32,750 nucleotides of DNA from an uncultured Glaciecola sp. (GCA_905479945.1 CAJQOP010000023.1:1-32750); one strand, 5' to 3'; positions 8,308 through 17,587 are shown, counted from the first letter of the stretch. Notes: generated from the letters alone by a model not told the origin. Translations and numbers: made by a program.

Positions 8308-9330
8308 TCACAAGGCTACGTTATTTTGAGTTGATTTCACTATTTCGTCCAGCAGTCCGATCATTAATTTGGTGCCCGTGCCGGAAGCAATTGCATCAAA
8401 TACGTTTTCTTCATTTTTGCCTTTTTGACCACCCGCTAAATCACTTATTGAACGTATTATTATCCAGTCAACGTCGTTCACAAAGCAGACTTGACCTACT
8501 GCTGCAGATTCCATCTCCGCTACTTGCGCAGCATATACATCGCTGAGCCATTGTCTGTATTTGGCGTTGTCTACAAACACAGAGCCCGAGACGCCATTCC
8601 CACCAATACGTATCTTAATCGGCTTGCCCGACGGCATTTTGATGGTATCAATATTGAGAAGTGCTTTTTTAGCTAGAGTAAGGAGGTTGGGAGATACTGT
8701 AAAATAAGGAGTCTTCTTTCGTACATCCCACCCATCTCTTATCACCGCGACTTCTCTGGGGTACATCCATTCAAAATTTTTGTACTTAGGTGCATGTGGA
8801 TCTGATTTTTCTCTTTCTTTATAAACCTTTAAGTTCTTTTCATGGTGCTCAGGAAGAACATGTTTACCTAGCGCTTCAGGGTCCGGATTTGCGTAAAGAG
8901 ATTCATCATGAAAATACCATCTTTGAGGTATCGCAATGTCACCCGGCTCAAACGTAGGATTGACAGAACCCGCAATACCCATCATCACGACTTTATCGAT
9001 AGGAAAGTAATCAAGCGCCATTTGCATCGTCATCGCGGCATTTGAAATACTGACCCCAGTGGTAAAAATAATAATGGGCTCTTTCTTGTATGTGCCCAGT
9101 TGATACTTCACACCTTTTATTGTTACAACCCTATCTATTTTAGCATCATCCATTTGTGCAAAAGCACGATCTATAGCTTGGATCTCGGGTTCATAAGCAG
9201 CAACTACAGCAGTCCATTTTTCTGTTTCAGAAAAACTTCTAGGGCCATATTCTGCTTCACTGGCAAAACTAAGAGATGTGCATTGAAAAATAAATACAAA
9301 CAACATCGGCAATTTAAGCATTTTATACAT
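8308..9330 (-). CDS. Exported nucleoside phosphorylase-superfamily nucleosidase (MTAN-like)
   Basis: 340 residues. A Sec signal peptide (MYKMLKLPMLFVFIF, cleavage likely after SFA near residue 24) precedes a PNP_UDP_1 fold. VVMMGIAGSVNPTFEPGDI is the family core. EMESAAVGQVC followed by RSISDLAGG matches the EMEA...RxISD signature of methylthioadenosine/S-adenosylhomocysteine nucleosidases, with the catalytic Asp present. A roughly 55-residue insertion (about 150-205) is longer than in cytoplasmic MTAN. There is no lipobox, so a soluble periplasmic enzyme is expected. It lies 37 bp downstream of the adenine deaminase gene and is probably cotranscribed. A hydrolytic nucleosidase that frees purine bases outside the inner membrane would suit this locus; the exact nucleoside substrate is inferred. 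GGAAAGAG lies upstream of the ATG. Confidence 0.85.
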   Translation of the reverse strand: MYKMLKLPMLFVFIFQCTSLSFASEAEYGPRSFSETEKWTAVVAAYEPEIQAIDRAFAQMDDAKIDRVVTIKGVKYQLGTYKKEPIIIFTTGVSISNAAMTMQMALDYFPIDKVVMMGIAGSVNPTFEPGDIAIPQRWYFHDESLYANPDPEALGKHVLPEHHEKNLKVYKEREKSDPHAPKYKNFEWMYPREVAVIRDGWDVRKKTPYFTVSPNLLTLAKKALLNIDTIKMPSGKPIKIRIGGNGVSGSVFVDNAKYRQWLSDVYAAQVAEMESAAVGQVCFVNDVDWIIIRSISDLAGGQKGKNEENVFDAIASGTGTKLMIGLLDEIVKSTQNNVAL

Positions 9331-9367
9331 TCTTTATCTCTTTCCAGTTGGCTAACTCGCGGTTAAT

Positions 9368-10432
9368 TTAATACTCGTTGGTACGCTGTTCGCAAGCATT
9401 ATATTCGCCAGTACTTGTTTTGCTAGCGACAACTTTAATACATTCTATTAAGTGTTGTTTGCGCTCAAGCGGCAAAAAGCTCGCGCTTATACTGTTGCTC
9501 GCGAGATTTATAATATCCTGCTCAGTTAATGGTAATTTTTCTGCAACGGCAATAAAGTTCTCATTTAAGTAGCCCCCAAAGTACGAGGGATCATCTGAAT
9601 TAATAGTGACGTGAAGTCCATCATTCAGTAGGTCGTGTATGTTGTGTTGGCTTAAATCATCCACCACGCATAATTTGAGATTGCTCAAGGGACACACCGT
9701 TAAAGGAATTTGGTGTTGTTTCAAATAAGCCATTAAGCTTGGATCTTCGCTACTACGAACGCCATGGTCGATGCGGTCTACATTGAGTAAATTTATCGCT
9801 TCCCACACATATTCGGGAGGACCTTCCTCGCCGGCGTGAGCAACTAGTTTAAATCCTTCGGCTTTTGCTAAGGAAAAAACACGCTGAAATTTGGAAGGTG
9901 GATTACCTAACTCAGAACTGTCTAAACCAACGGCAGTGATCATCGAATAATAAGGTTTTGCTTGCTGCAGCGTGTCAATTGCCTCTTGTTCACTTAGGTG
10001 TCGTAAAAAAGACAAAATAAGATAAACCGACATATCAAATTCTTTTTTTGCTTTATTAATGGCACGTTCAAATCCAGCCATAAAGACAGCATAGTCGATA
10101 CCGCGTTCAGTATGCGTTTGCGGATCGAACATGATTTCAGTATGCACAACATTTTGCTCATGACATTTGCATAAATACGCCCACATCAAAGCAAAGAAAT
10201 CATCTTCATCGCGCAGCACATCTGCACCTTGATAGTACAAATCAAGGAAGCTTTGTAAACTATCGAAATGATAAGCTTCTTGTATCGCCTTAACACTAGA
10301 AAACGGCAGCGTTATACAGTGCTTTTGCGCCAAGTCCCACATTAACTGTGGTTCGAGCGTACCTTCTATATGCAAATGTAACTCTGCTTTAGGTAACAGC
10401 TTAATCAGCTGATTAAGATTGACTTCACTCAT
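9368..10432 (-). CDS. Adenine deaminase, adenosine-deaminase-like (type 2)
   Basis: 354 residues of the metal-dependent adenosine/AMP deaminase family. Zinc ligands and catalytic residues are seen in AELHLHIEGTLEP, VAHAGEEGPPEYVWEA, DRIDHGVRS and NSDDPSYFGGY. Several features point to adenine rather than adenosine as substrate: HIEGTLEP where adenosine deaminases have HLDGTL, FDPQTHTERGI, GLDSSELGNPPSKFQRVF, and CPLSNLKLCVV. All closely match the Pseudomonas-type adenine deaminase. It converts adenine to hypoxanthine in the cytoplasm, which XdhAB would oxidise. The gene is followed at 37 bp by the nucleosidase and preceded by the regulator across 151 bp; a weak TTGTCA box at 10516-10511 may belong to its own promoter. 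Confidence 0.9.
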   Translation of the reverse strand: MSEVNLNQLIKLLPKAELHLHIEGTLEPQLMWDLAQKHCITLPFSSVKAIQEAYHFDSLQSFLDLYYQGADVLRDEDDFFALMWAYLCKCHEQNVVHTEIMFDPQTHTERGIDYAVFMAGFERAINKAKKEFDMSVYLILSFLRHLSEQEAIDTLQQAKPYYSMITAVGLDSSELGNPPSKFQRVFSLAKAEGFKLVAHAGEEGPPEYVWEAINLLNVDRIDHGVRSSEDPSLMAYLKQHQIPLTVCPLSNLKLCVVDDLSQHNIHDLLNDGLHVTINSDDPSYFGGYLNENFIAVAEKLPLTEQDIINLASNSISASFLPLERKQHLIECIKVVASKTSTGEYNACEQRTNEY

Positions 10433-10583
10433 TGTTAAGCTCTCTAAAAATTAAATGTTACTGTCAATTACAAGGTCTGTTATGACAGCATAAAGCTAGA
10501 CCGTTGATTTTGACAACATAACGCTATCTTCAGTAGATTGCCAATTTATACATGAATACTGACTCAAGATACGCCGTGCCTGT

Positions 10584-11228
10584 TTAACTAATGTACTGCG
10601 CAGGCACTTGCAACCCGCAGCCTTTAAGAATAAGTTTCACCAAGGTATTGGTAGCCTCAGTAAAATCTTCATCCGTCATTTCACGTCCACGCAACTGTCT
10701 AATTTGTGATGAAAAGTCGGCGTAATGCTGGGTACTCGACCAAATATGATATAGCAGATATTCTGGGTTGAGCATTTCAATCTTATGCGCAGCAATCCAT
10801 GCTTCGAGGACCGCAATACGGCCTTTCACCCATATTTTATTATCTTCCTTGACTGACTCTTCCAAATTTTGACCGCCATTTATTATTTCAATCGCAAATA
10901 CCTTTGAAGAATATGGGTGCGTTCTCGAGGTTTCCATTTTGTCCGCAATGTAATTTGCTAAAGACTGGGCAGGACAATCATCAGCAGTAACTTCATCAAA
11001 ACTCGAATTCCATTTTAACAATATCGATTGCATGACTTCTGAATATAGCGCTTTTTTGGTAGCAAAATAATACAAAACATTGGTTTTAGGCAAACTCGCA
11101 GCGTCTGCGATCATTTGAATAGATGTCCCTTTGTATCCATTATCAGCAAAGGCTCTTAGCGCTGCAGACAAAATGATTGAACGTCTTTTCACGCCAATAT
11201 TTGAAATTGATTTACTTCTTTCTTTCAT
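10584..11228 (-). CDS. TetR-family regulator of the RutR (YcdC_C) subfamily
   Basis: 214 residues. The TetR helix-turn-helix occupies about 12-60 (ALRAFADNGYKGTSIQMIAD, then AASLPKTNVLYYF). The C-terminal half fits the RutR ligand domain, including HIWSSTQHYADFSSQI near 165-180, a segment characteristic of RutR. E. coli RutR binds uracil and thymine and controls pyrimidine use and some purine genes. Here the gene sits between the purine arms, divergent from xdhA, with a RutR-like palindrome in the 216-bp gap. A role as local repressor released by a purine or pyrimidine base is inferred. The ribosome site before the ATG at 11228 is weak. Confidence 0.88.
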   Translation of the reverse strand: MKERSKSISNIGVKRRSIILSAALRAFADNGYKGTSIQMIADAASLPKTNVLYYFATKKALYSEVMQSILLKWNSSFDEVTADDCPAQSLANYIADKMETSRTHPYSSKVFAIEIINGGQNLEESVKEDNKIWVKGRIAVLEAWIAAHKIEMLNPEYLLYHIWSSTQHYADFSSQIRQLRGREMTDEDFTEATNTLVKLILKGCGLQVPAQYIS

Positions 11229-11345
11229 TGAAATGAGGACTCGTTAATTAGCAAGGGGCGAGTGCCTTAGACCTTGCTACATTGGTTGTAAGTTACTTGT
11301 TTGAAACACTCTATACCCCTAAAGGTTAGCATATAAAAACAAAAA

Positions 11346-11361
11346 CTAACCAATTGGTCTA
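11346..11361. promoter_or_regulatory. RutR-like operator in the tetR-xdhA intergenic region
   Basis: CTAACCAATTGGTCTA contains the perfect palindrome ACCAATTGGT (11349-11358). It agrees with the E. coli RutR consensus TTGACCA-NN-TGGTCAA at 11 of 14 defined positions, including both ACCA/TGGT cores with the correct 2-bp spacing. It lies 84 bp before the xdhA ATG and about 118 bp before the regulator ATG. A TATACT at 11383-11388 could be a -10 for xdhA, but I find no good -35 at the right distance. Confidence 0.65.
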
Positions 11362-11444
11362 CTTTTTATAAATTAAAGCGGCTATACTTTTTGCATAGCG
11401 AGGCTTTTTGAGACTTGCAGTAACAGTTAAGGTAGCGACAAGGC

Positions 11445-12905
11445 ATGATACAGTTTTTATTAAACGACCAACTCACTAGCATCGATAGCGAACGCGCTGA
11501 TCTTACGCTGCTTAACTATTTGCGAGATAATGTTGCGCTAACCGGCACCAAAGAAGGCTGCGCTTCAGGTGACTGCGGTGCATGCACTGTGGTTATTGCT
11601 GAAGCTAGCCAGTCAGGGCAATCTTCTGATACAGAGAACCCGCTTAGCTATAAGGCAATAAATAGTTGCGTAACTTTCTTATCCGCATTGCAAGGTAAAC
11701 AAGTCATTACCGTAGAGCAGCTACAAACCGGAAAAGCACTGCATCCGGTGCAGCAAGCGATGGTGGATGCCAATGCCACACAATGTGGTTTTTGCACACC
11801 GGGCTTTGTGATGTCGATATTTGCCTTATATCAACAAAATGAACCTGTAAATAGAGCGGATGTGATCACCGCATTGTCTGGCAATTTGTGTCGCTGCACT
11901 GGATATAAGCCTATTATCGCAGCCGCGATTACTGCATGCCATGCAGAGCGTGACCTTGCTGATATGCAACAAAGGCGGGAGGTCGCAAACCAACTCAATG
12001 CCATCAATATAAACGCTGAAAACTCAACTGATAACTTATGCCTGCCGAGAACTCGCCAACAGTTAGCTTCATTTATCAAACAATACCCGAATGCTTTGCT
12101 AGTTGCCGGCAGCACTGATTTAGCCCTGGAGCATACTCAGCAACTCAAGCCCTTAAAAAAACTCATTAGCCTAAGTTATGTTGATGGATTAAAGCGCGCA
12201 TCACAGCAAAACAATACATTGAGCATTGGTTCGGCTTGCACTCTTGGCGATATTCAAGCCCTTATGCTTGAACATTTTCCAAGTTTACATGAGATAATAG
12301 AGCGCTTCGCTAGTGTTCCCATTAGAAATCAAGCAACACTTGGCGGCAACATTGCTGGTGCTTCGCCAATTGGCGATATGGCGCCTGTATTAATAGCGTT
12401 AAATGCAAGCGTGATATTGGATAACGGAGCAAGCACTCGCACTGTTGTTCTGAGAGAGTTCTTTACCGCTTATAGACAAACACAACTTTCTCAAGGGGAA
12501 TGGATCCATAGCATTGAAATACCTCTTCTAAAGCCGAATCAACACTTAGTCGCCTATAAAATTTCAAAACGGTTCGAAGACGATATTTCGGCAGTCTGCA
12601 TGGCCTTAAACCTCACCTTAGACCAAGGAGTAGTGACTCGATTAAGTACAGGCTTTGGTGGTGTTGCCGCAACTCCTGCTTTTTGCGCAGACTTAGAACA
12701 AGAAATAGTTGGCAAAATTTGGAAGAAAAGCGAGTGTGTTGATGCCGGTAAGCAAATTCTCACGAGTGCTTTTACACCCATAGACGACGTAAGAGCCACT
12801 GCCGAATATCGAATACAAATGCTTGAAAATTTATGGCATCGCTTTTGGCTAGAAACTAATGCACAAGATAATGCAATAGCAACAAGGGTTATCCAAGATG
12901 CGTAA
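11445..12905 (+). CDS. xdhA: Xanthine dehydrogenase small subunit XdhA (2Fe-2S and FAD)
   Basis: 486 residues. The N-terminal plant-type [2Fe-2S] domain has EGCASGDCGAC and a further Cys in INSCVTF. The second [2Fe-2S] domain has CGFCTPGFVMS and GNLCRCTGY. After a linker come the FAD-binding domain (VAGSTDLALEHTQQLKPL; RNQATLGGNIAGASPIGDMA) and the CO-dehydrogenase flavoprotein C-terminal domain (about 380-480). It carries electrons from the molybdenum site of XdhB to NAD+. This is the bacterial two-subunit layout and a normal length. It is the first gene of the xdhABC-guaD run; its end overlaps xdhB by 8 bp. AAGG occurs both about 12 bases and directly before the ATG. Confidence 0.96.
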   Translation: MIQFLLNDQLTSIDSERADLTLLNYLRDNVALTGTKEGCASGDCGACTVVIAEASQSGQSSDTENPLSYKAINSCVTFLSALQGKQVITVEQLQTGKALHPVQQAMVDANATQCGFCTPGFVMSIFALYQQNEPVNRADVITALSGNLCRCTGYKPIIAAAITACHAERDLADMQQRREVANQLNAININAENSTDNLCLPRTRQQLASFIKQYPNALLVAGSTDLALEHTQQLKPLKKLISLSYVDGLKRASQQNNTLSIGSACTLGDIQALMLEHFPSLHEIIERFASVPIRNQATLGGNIAGASPIGDMAPVLIALNASVILDNGASTRTVVLREFFTAYRQTQLSQGEWIHSIEIPLLKPNQHLVAYKISKRFEDDISAVCMALNLTLDQGVVTRLSTGFGGVAATPAFCADLEQEIVGKIWKKSECVDAGKQILTSAFTPIDDVRATAEYRIQMLENLWHRFWLETNAQDNAIATRVIQDA

Positions 12906-15237
12906 ATTAAAAGAACAAACAATTCAGAGTGCAGGTAAGACGGATAGCAAATCAATGGCGAGACGCTCCAGCCCGCATGAAAGCGCAGTTCGCCAAGTTA
13001 CGGGTAACGCACGATATGTTGATGATATTCCGGCTCCAGCCAACTTAATGCACGCGGCCATCGGCATTAGTAGTGTCGCAAGCGGCAATATAAAACATAT
13101 CGACTTGAGTCAGGTATGGGAAAGCCCTGGGGTTATAGACGTGATAACTGCCGACGACGTACCCGGTCATATTGATATTGGCCCAGTTTTTAAAGGCGAC
13201 CCCGTACTTGCGGATAAAGAAATTAAATTTCATGGACAGCCTGTTTTTGCAGTGTTAGCCAAAACCTTAGAAATGGCCAAAGTTGCCGCAACATTAGCAA
13301 CAATAGATATTGAAAAAACCGCAGCTATATTAACTGTTGCAGAAGCAAAAGAAGCACAGTCTTTTGTGCGCCCATCGCATCAAATGTCTCAAGGAAATCC
13401 AGCATTAGGTTTGCGCGAGGCAAAGCATACTGCCAAGGGTACGCTCAGTATTGGAGGTCAAGAACATTTGTACATAGAAGGCCAAGTCTCGATGGCCGTG
13501 CCGCAAGAAGAAGATCGGATGTTCATTTATACCTCTAGCCAGCATCCTAGTGAAGTACAAAAACTAGTAGCAGAAGTGCTCGACATTAAATTAAACAAAG
13601 TCGTTGTTGATATGCGGCGCATGGGTGGTGGATTTGGTGGTAAGGAAACGCAAGCTGCTCAATGGGCCTGTATTGCCGCACTTTTTGCTGCGCGCAAAGG
13701 CTGCGCGGTTAAGCTTCGATTACCTCGTCAACAAGATATGATAGTAACCGGGAAACGCCATCCTTTTGAAAACAGTTTTGAAGTCGGTTTTGATGATAAT
13801 GGCAAAATTAATGCGGCTAAAATTGAAGTAAACGGAAATTGCGGGCATTCACCTGATTTATCTGACGCTATTGTCGACAGAGCGATGTTTCATGCTGACA
13901 ATACTTACTTTTTGGAACATTGCCAAATTGATGGCCATCGTCTTAAAACTCATCAAGTTTCACACACCGCATACCGAGGTTTTGGTGGACCACAAGGCAT
14001 GATAATGGCTGAGGCCATGATTGATAAAGTGGCTAGAGCAACCGGCAAAGACCCTTTAGAGGTTCGTAAACTCAATTTATATGGCGAAAATAATGGCTTA
14101 ACTACGCCCTACGGCATGCATATTGAAAATGATCTAAGCGCTGAGATTATTACAAAGTTAGAACAAAGCAGCGACTACTGGGCCCGCAGAGCAAGCATTA
14201 CGGAATTTAATAAAAGCAGTCCAATCATCAAAAAAGGATTGGCCTTAACACCGGTAAAATTTGGTATTTCGTTTACTGCTAAGCACTTAAATCAGGCCGG
14301 AGCGCTAGTTCATGTGTATACCGATGGCAGCATTCAAGCCAATCATGGCGGCACCGAAATGGGCCAAGGATTACACACTAAAATTGGTCAAATTGTTGCT
14401 AACGAATTTGGCGTTAGCTTAGATGAAGTTGAAGTAACCTCGACACGCACTGACAAAGTACCCAACACTTCGCCAACTGCAGCTTCGAGCGGCACCGACT
14501 TAAACGGCAAAGCAGTACAAAATGCGTGTATAGCTATCAAACAGCGTCTTGCAGATTTTTTTGCAGACTCTGTTAATGCTGGGCCAGATTTGGTTCAATT
14601 TCATGATAATAAGATAACGTGTGGCAAGCATGAACTCAGTTGGGAAAGCTTGGTACAAAAAGCCTATTTTGCAAGAGTGTCATTGTCGGCAAGTGGTTTT
14701 TACAAAACTCCAAAACTTGCCTACGACCGCGAAACAGCGAAAGGACGGCCTTTCTTTTACTTTGCTTATGGCGCATCAGTCAGTGAAGTAAGTATAGATA
14801 CATTAACCGGAGAGCATAAGGTTGACCGCGTTGATATATTGCATGATGTAGGCACGAGCCTAAATGAAGGTATTGATATCGGACAAATAGAAGGTGCGTT
14901 TATACAAGGTATGGGCTGGTTAACCACCGAAGACTTGGTCTGGGATAAAGAAGGTAGGCTCATTAGTAATAACTTAGCCACGTATAAAATTCCTGCCATT
15001 GGCGATACACCCGAAGTTTTTAATGTCAATTTACTTAAGCGCCCAAATGCCGAGGACAGTATCTACCATTCGAAAGCTGTGGGTGAACCTCCTTTCATGT
15101 TAGCCATATCAGTCTGGTGCGCAATGAAAGACGCACTGGCCAGTTTAGCTGACTACAAATGTGACCCGCAGCTCGAAACTCCAGCTACTCCTGAGCGTGT
15201 TATGGCGGCAATTAGCCATCTTCGAAGGACACAATAA
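12898..15237 (+). CDS. xdhB: Xanthine dehydrogenase large (molybdopterin) subunit XdhB
   Basis: 779 residues, the normal length. The N-terminal a/b hammerhead domain (about 30-140) is followed by the molybdopterin-binding domain. Landmarks are QEHLYIEGQ, RRMGGGFGGKETQA, the substrate-pocket Arg in TAYRGFGGPQGM, the EMGQGLHTKI loop and the catalytic Glu in KAVGEPPFML near residue 715. It oxidises hypoxanthine to xanthine and xanthine to urate. The start overlaps the xdhA stop by 8 bp; the stop TAA shares its last base with the xdhC ATG, so translation is probably coupled. It is close in layout to the XdhB of purine-degrading proteobacteria, and unlike the three-subunit E. coli XdhABC. Confidence 0.96.
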   Translation: MRKLKEQTIQSAGKTDSKSMARRSSPHESAVRQVTGNARYVDDIPAPANLMHAAIGISSVASGNIKHIDLSQVWESPGVIDVITADDVPGHIDIGPVFKGDPVLADKEIKFHGQPVFAVLAKTLEMAKVAATLATIDIEKTAAILTVAEAKEAQSFVRPSHQMSQGNPALGLREAKHTAKGTLSIGGQEHLYIEGQVSMAVPQEEDRMFIYTSSQHPSEVQKLVAEVLDIKLNKVVVDMRRMGGGFGGKETQAAQWACIAALFAARKGCAVKLRLPRQQDMIVTGKRHPFENSFEVGFDDNGKINAAKIEVNGNCGHSPDLSDAIVDRAMFHADNTYFLEHCQIDGHRLKTHQVSHTAYRGFGGPQGMIMAEAMIDKVARATGKDPLEVRKLNLYGENNGLTTPYGMHIENDLSAEIITKLEQSSDYWARRASITEFNKSSPIIKKGLALTPVKFGISFTAKHLNQAGALVHVYTDGSIQANHGGTEMGQGLHTKIGQIVANEFGVSLDEVEVTSTRTDKVPNTSPTAASSGTDLNGKAVQNACIAIKQRLADFFADSVNAGPDLVQFHDNKITCGKHELSWESLVQKAYFARVSLSASGFYKTPKLAYDRETAKGRPFFYFAYGASVSEVSIDTLTGEHKVDRVDILHDVGTSLNEGIDIGQIEGAFIQGMGWLTTEDLVWDKEGRLISNNLATYKIPAIGDTPEVFNVNLLKRPNAEDSIYHSKAVGEPPFMLAISVWCAMKDALASLADYKCDPQLETPATPERVMAAISHLRRTQ

Positions 15238-16283
15238 TGCGCCCAACAACTTGGTATGAAGCCTTGAATCAATGTCAGCAGCAAGGCCTTGGATATGTAT
15301 TGATTACAGTGCTAATGAGCGCAGGTTCAGCGCCGCGCGAGGCCGGTTGTAAGATGCTAGTTACTGGCGACGAGCAATTTGACACCATTGGTGGTGGCCA
15401 TCTTGAGTTTGCTGCTGTCGACGCAGCACGTGAACTACTCGCAGAAAATAGACAAGCACAGAAAACTGTCTCATATCCCCTATCTAGTAGCCTTGGGCAA
15501 TGTTGTGGTGGCGCAGTTAAGATACTTTACGAAGCACATGTTGATCACAGCCAACATGTTGCTATTTTTGGTGCGGGCCATGTGGCCCAGTCCCTAGTGC
15601 CTATGCTGGCGCAATTGCCAGTGCAAATTCGGTGGATTGATAGCCGTGAGAACTTTTTTAACGACGCATCAGATATAGTTCCTTTGGATACGACTTCTTT
15701 TGATACGACTTCTTTTGATACAATACTAGCAGCAGGCACCACTTCTATATCAGTGCCTAGCTCAAGATCAGCAGCAAGAGTGCCTCGCTCTATTTTAGCC
15801 CTTAGCAACGTAACAGCGATTACTAATGATGAGCCAATTCAAGAACTTGCTGCCTTACCCAACAATACTTGGGTAATCATATTAACGCATAATCACCAGC
15901 TCGATTATGAATTGGTAGAAAGTGCATTAAAGCATCCTTCTCTAGGATTTATTGGCATGATAGGTTCCCAAACGAAGGCAAAACGCTTTGTTACTAAACT
16001 TGAACATCGCGGGTTTGACGCTGCACAAAGGGCTAAGCTAACCAGTCCAATTGGTGACCTGAGCATTCCTGGCAAACGCCCAGTAGAAGTGTCGGTATCT
16101 GTTTGTGCCCAATTGATTAAATTACTTCATGCACCACCATTAGGCACAGGCTCTTTAGACAAGAAACCTGTCAACATTGAATCAACTGACACCGATCGCA
16201 TAGCTAAGCACAAACATGCGATTAACGCTAATATGTCTGTTACCACTAGCTCTGATGAGAGCGGATCTGGGAGAAGTAAGTGA
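15237..16283 (+). CDS. xdhC: XdhC, molybdenum-cofactor insertion chaperone for XdhB
   Basis: 348 residues. The N-terminal XdhC/CoxI domain has VLMSAGSAPREAGCKMLV, the GGGHLE motif and a Cys pair in SLGQCCGGAV. The C-terminal Rossmann-like domain begins VAIFGAGHVAQSL, with DSRE at the next strand end and a later LGFIGMIGSQTKAKRF. XdhC binds molybdenum cofactor, assists its sulfuration and delivers it to the large subunit. Two oddities: a 15-bp tandem repeat at 15687-15716 inserts DTTSF twice in a low-complexity stretch between Rossmann segments, and about 40 polar residues extend the C-terminus past the conserved domain (EST...SSDESGSG). Start ATG overlaps the xdhB stop; the gene ends with a 4-bp overlap to guaD. 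Confidence 0.94.
   Translation: MRPTTWYEALNQCQQQGLGYVLITVLMSAGSAPREAGCKMLVTGDEQFDTIGGGHLEFAAVDAARELLAENRQAQKTVSYPLSSSLGQCCGGAVKILYEAHVDHSQHVAIFGAGHVAQSLVPMLAQLPVQIRWIDSRENFFNDASDIVPLDTTSFDTTSFDTILAAGTTSISVPSSRSAARVPRSILALSNVTAITNDEPIQELAALPNNTWVIILTHNHQLDYELVESALKHPSLGFIGMIGSQTKAKRFVTKLEHRGFDAAQRAKLTSPIGDLSIPGKRPVEVSVSVCAQLIKLLHAPPLGTGSLDKKPVNIESTDTDRIAKHKHAINANMSVTTSSDESGSGRSK
15687..15723 (+). repeat. 15-bp in-frame tandem repeat inside xdhC
   Basis: GATACGACTTCTTTT occurs at 15687-15701 and again, without mismatch, at 15702-15716, followed by a partial third copy (GATACAA). It encodes DTTSFDTTSFDT. The unit is a multiple of three, so frame is kept. It probably arose by replication slippage in a surface loop. 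Confidence 0.9.
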
Positions 16284-17587
16284 CACAATCTCGAGTTTTA
16301 TATCGAGCCAGTATCTTGCACTTTAGCCAAGCGACTCAGAACGTAAATGAAGATGCTTGCTACTTTGACGACGGTGCATTGGTAGTAGAAAATTCCCGCA
16401 TAGTGGCGGTTGGTGGTTACGCGGAACTTGTTATAGATTATGCCACTGCTAAACAAGTTGATTACAGCAAACGCTTGATTATTCCTGGCCTTATCGATAG
16501 CCACCTGCATTATCCACAAACAGAAATGATCGCTAAATACGGCGAGCAGTTGTTAAATTGGTTGGAGAATTTTACCTTTCCAACGGAAAACAAATTCGCG
16601 TCGTATGCCTATTGCCAAAAGATTGCCAAGCACTTCGTTCAGCAATTGATTAATAATGGAACCACTACAGCCTTCGCATTTTCTACCGTGCATAAACAAG
16701 CATCAGAAGCCCTATTTACCGAAGCATCTAAATTCAACATGGCGATTGTGACGGGTAAAGTATGCATGGACCGACATTGCCCCGATTCATTGCAAGACAC
16801 GCCGGAATCAGCGCAGCGCGAGAGCCAAGAATTAATAGAAAGTTGGCACGGCAATGGGCGTAACTTATATGCCCTAACACCGCGGTTTGCACCCACCAGC
16901 AGCGCAAAACAATTATCCATGCTGGGTGAATTGGCGCAACAGTATCCTGACGTATTTATTCAAACACATTTATCTGAAAATCATCATGAAATTGAATGGG
17001 TAAAGAAACTATTTCCTGCTCAAAAATCCTACTTAGATGTTTACGATAATTTCAATATGGTTAGACCTAGAGCGCTGTTTGGGCATTGCTTGCATTTGCA
17101 GCAAGAAGACTGGCAGCGCTTAGCGGAAGCTAAAGCAACAGCCGTGTTTTGCCCCACCTCGAACTTGTTTTTAGGCAGTGGTTTATTTGACCTTCAAAAA
17201 GCTCAAGACTTCGGAGTATCGGTTGCATTAGCTACTGACGTAGGTGCAGGAACCAGTTTTAATATGCTTAATACTTTTGGTGAAGCTTACAAAATTGGAC
17301 AACTGCAAGGCAAACCGCTGAGTGCATTGGAAGGCTTGTATATGATGACGCAAGGTCCCGCACATAATTATGGCTTGAGCGACCAAATTGGTAATTTAAA
17401 CCCCGGTAGCTACGCTGATTTTGTAGTGCTAAACCCGCAATTTAATGCCTTGAGTCAGTTGCGCACAGCTGATTCAGAAAGTGTTGAAGATGTGCTATTT
17501 GCATTGAGCTTTATAGGTGACGATCGCGCTGTTGAGGCAAGCTATATTGCGGGTGAAGAATGTAAGCAAGAGCTAGAGATTATATAA
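16280..17587 (+). CDS. guaD: Guanine deaminase
   Basis: 435 residues of the amidohydrolase family. Zinc-binding HxH is in GLIDSHLHYPQTE, a later His in IQTHLSENHHEI, another in FGHCLHL, and the catalytic Asp in ATDVGAGTSFNM. CMDRHCPD and CPTSNLFLGSG are typical of guanine deaminases. It converts guanine to xanthine, which XdhAB oxidises to urate. The start is GTG at 16280, overlapping the xdhC TGA (GTGA); GGGAG about 7 bases upstream supports it. It is the last gene of the plus-strand purine run. A hairpin follows about 40 bp after the stop. Confidence 0.94.
   Translation: MTQSRVLYRASILHFSQATQNVNEDACYFDDGALVVENSRIVAVGGYAELVIDYATAKQVDYSKRLIIPGLIDSHLHYPQTEMIAKYGEQLLNWLENFTFPTENKFASYAYCQKIAKHFVQQLINNGTTTAFAFSTVHKQASEALFTEASKFNMAIVTGKVCMDRHCPDSLQDTPESAQRESQELIESWHGNGRNLYALTPRFAPTSSAKQLSMLGELAQQYPDVFIQTHLSENHHEIEWVKKLFPAQKSYLDVYDNFNMVRPRALFGHCLHLQQEDWQRLAEAKATAVFCPTSNLFLGSGLFDLQKAQDFGVSVALATDVGAGTSFNMLNTFGEAYKIGQLQGKPLSALEGLYMMTQGPAHNYGLSDQIGNLNPGSYADFVVLNPQFNALSQLRTADSESVEDVLFALSFIGDDRAVEASYIAGEECKQELEII

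Noticed and set aside
12554..12955. 133-codon open frame antisense to the xdhA/xdhB junction
   Set aside because: It lies opposite well-supported conserved genes, has no ribosome site that stands out and no family resemblance; a shadow frame.
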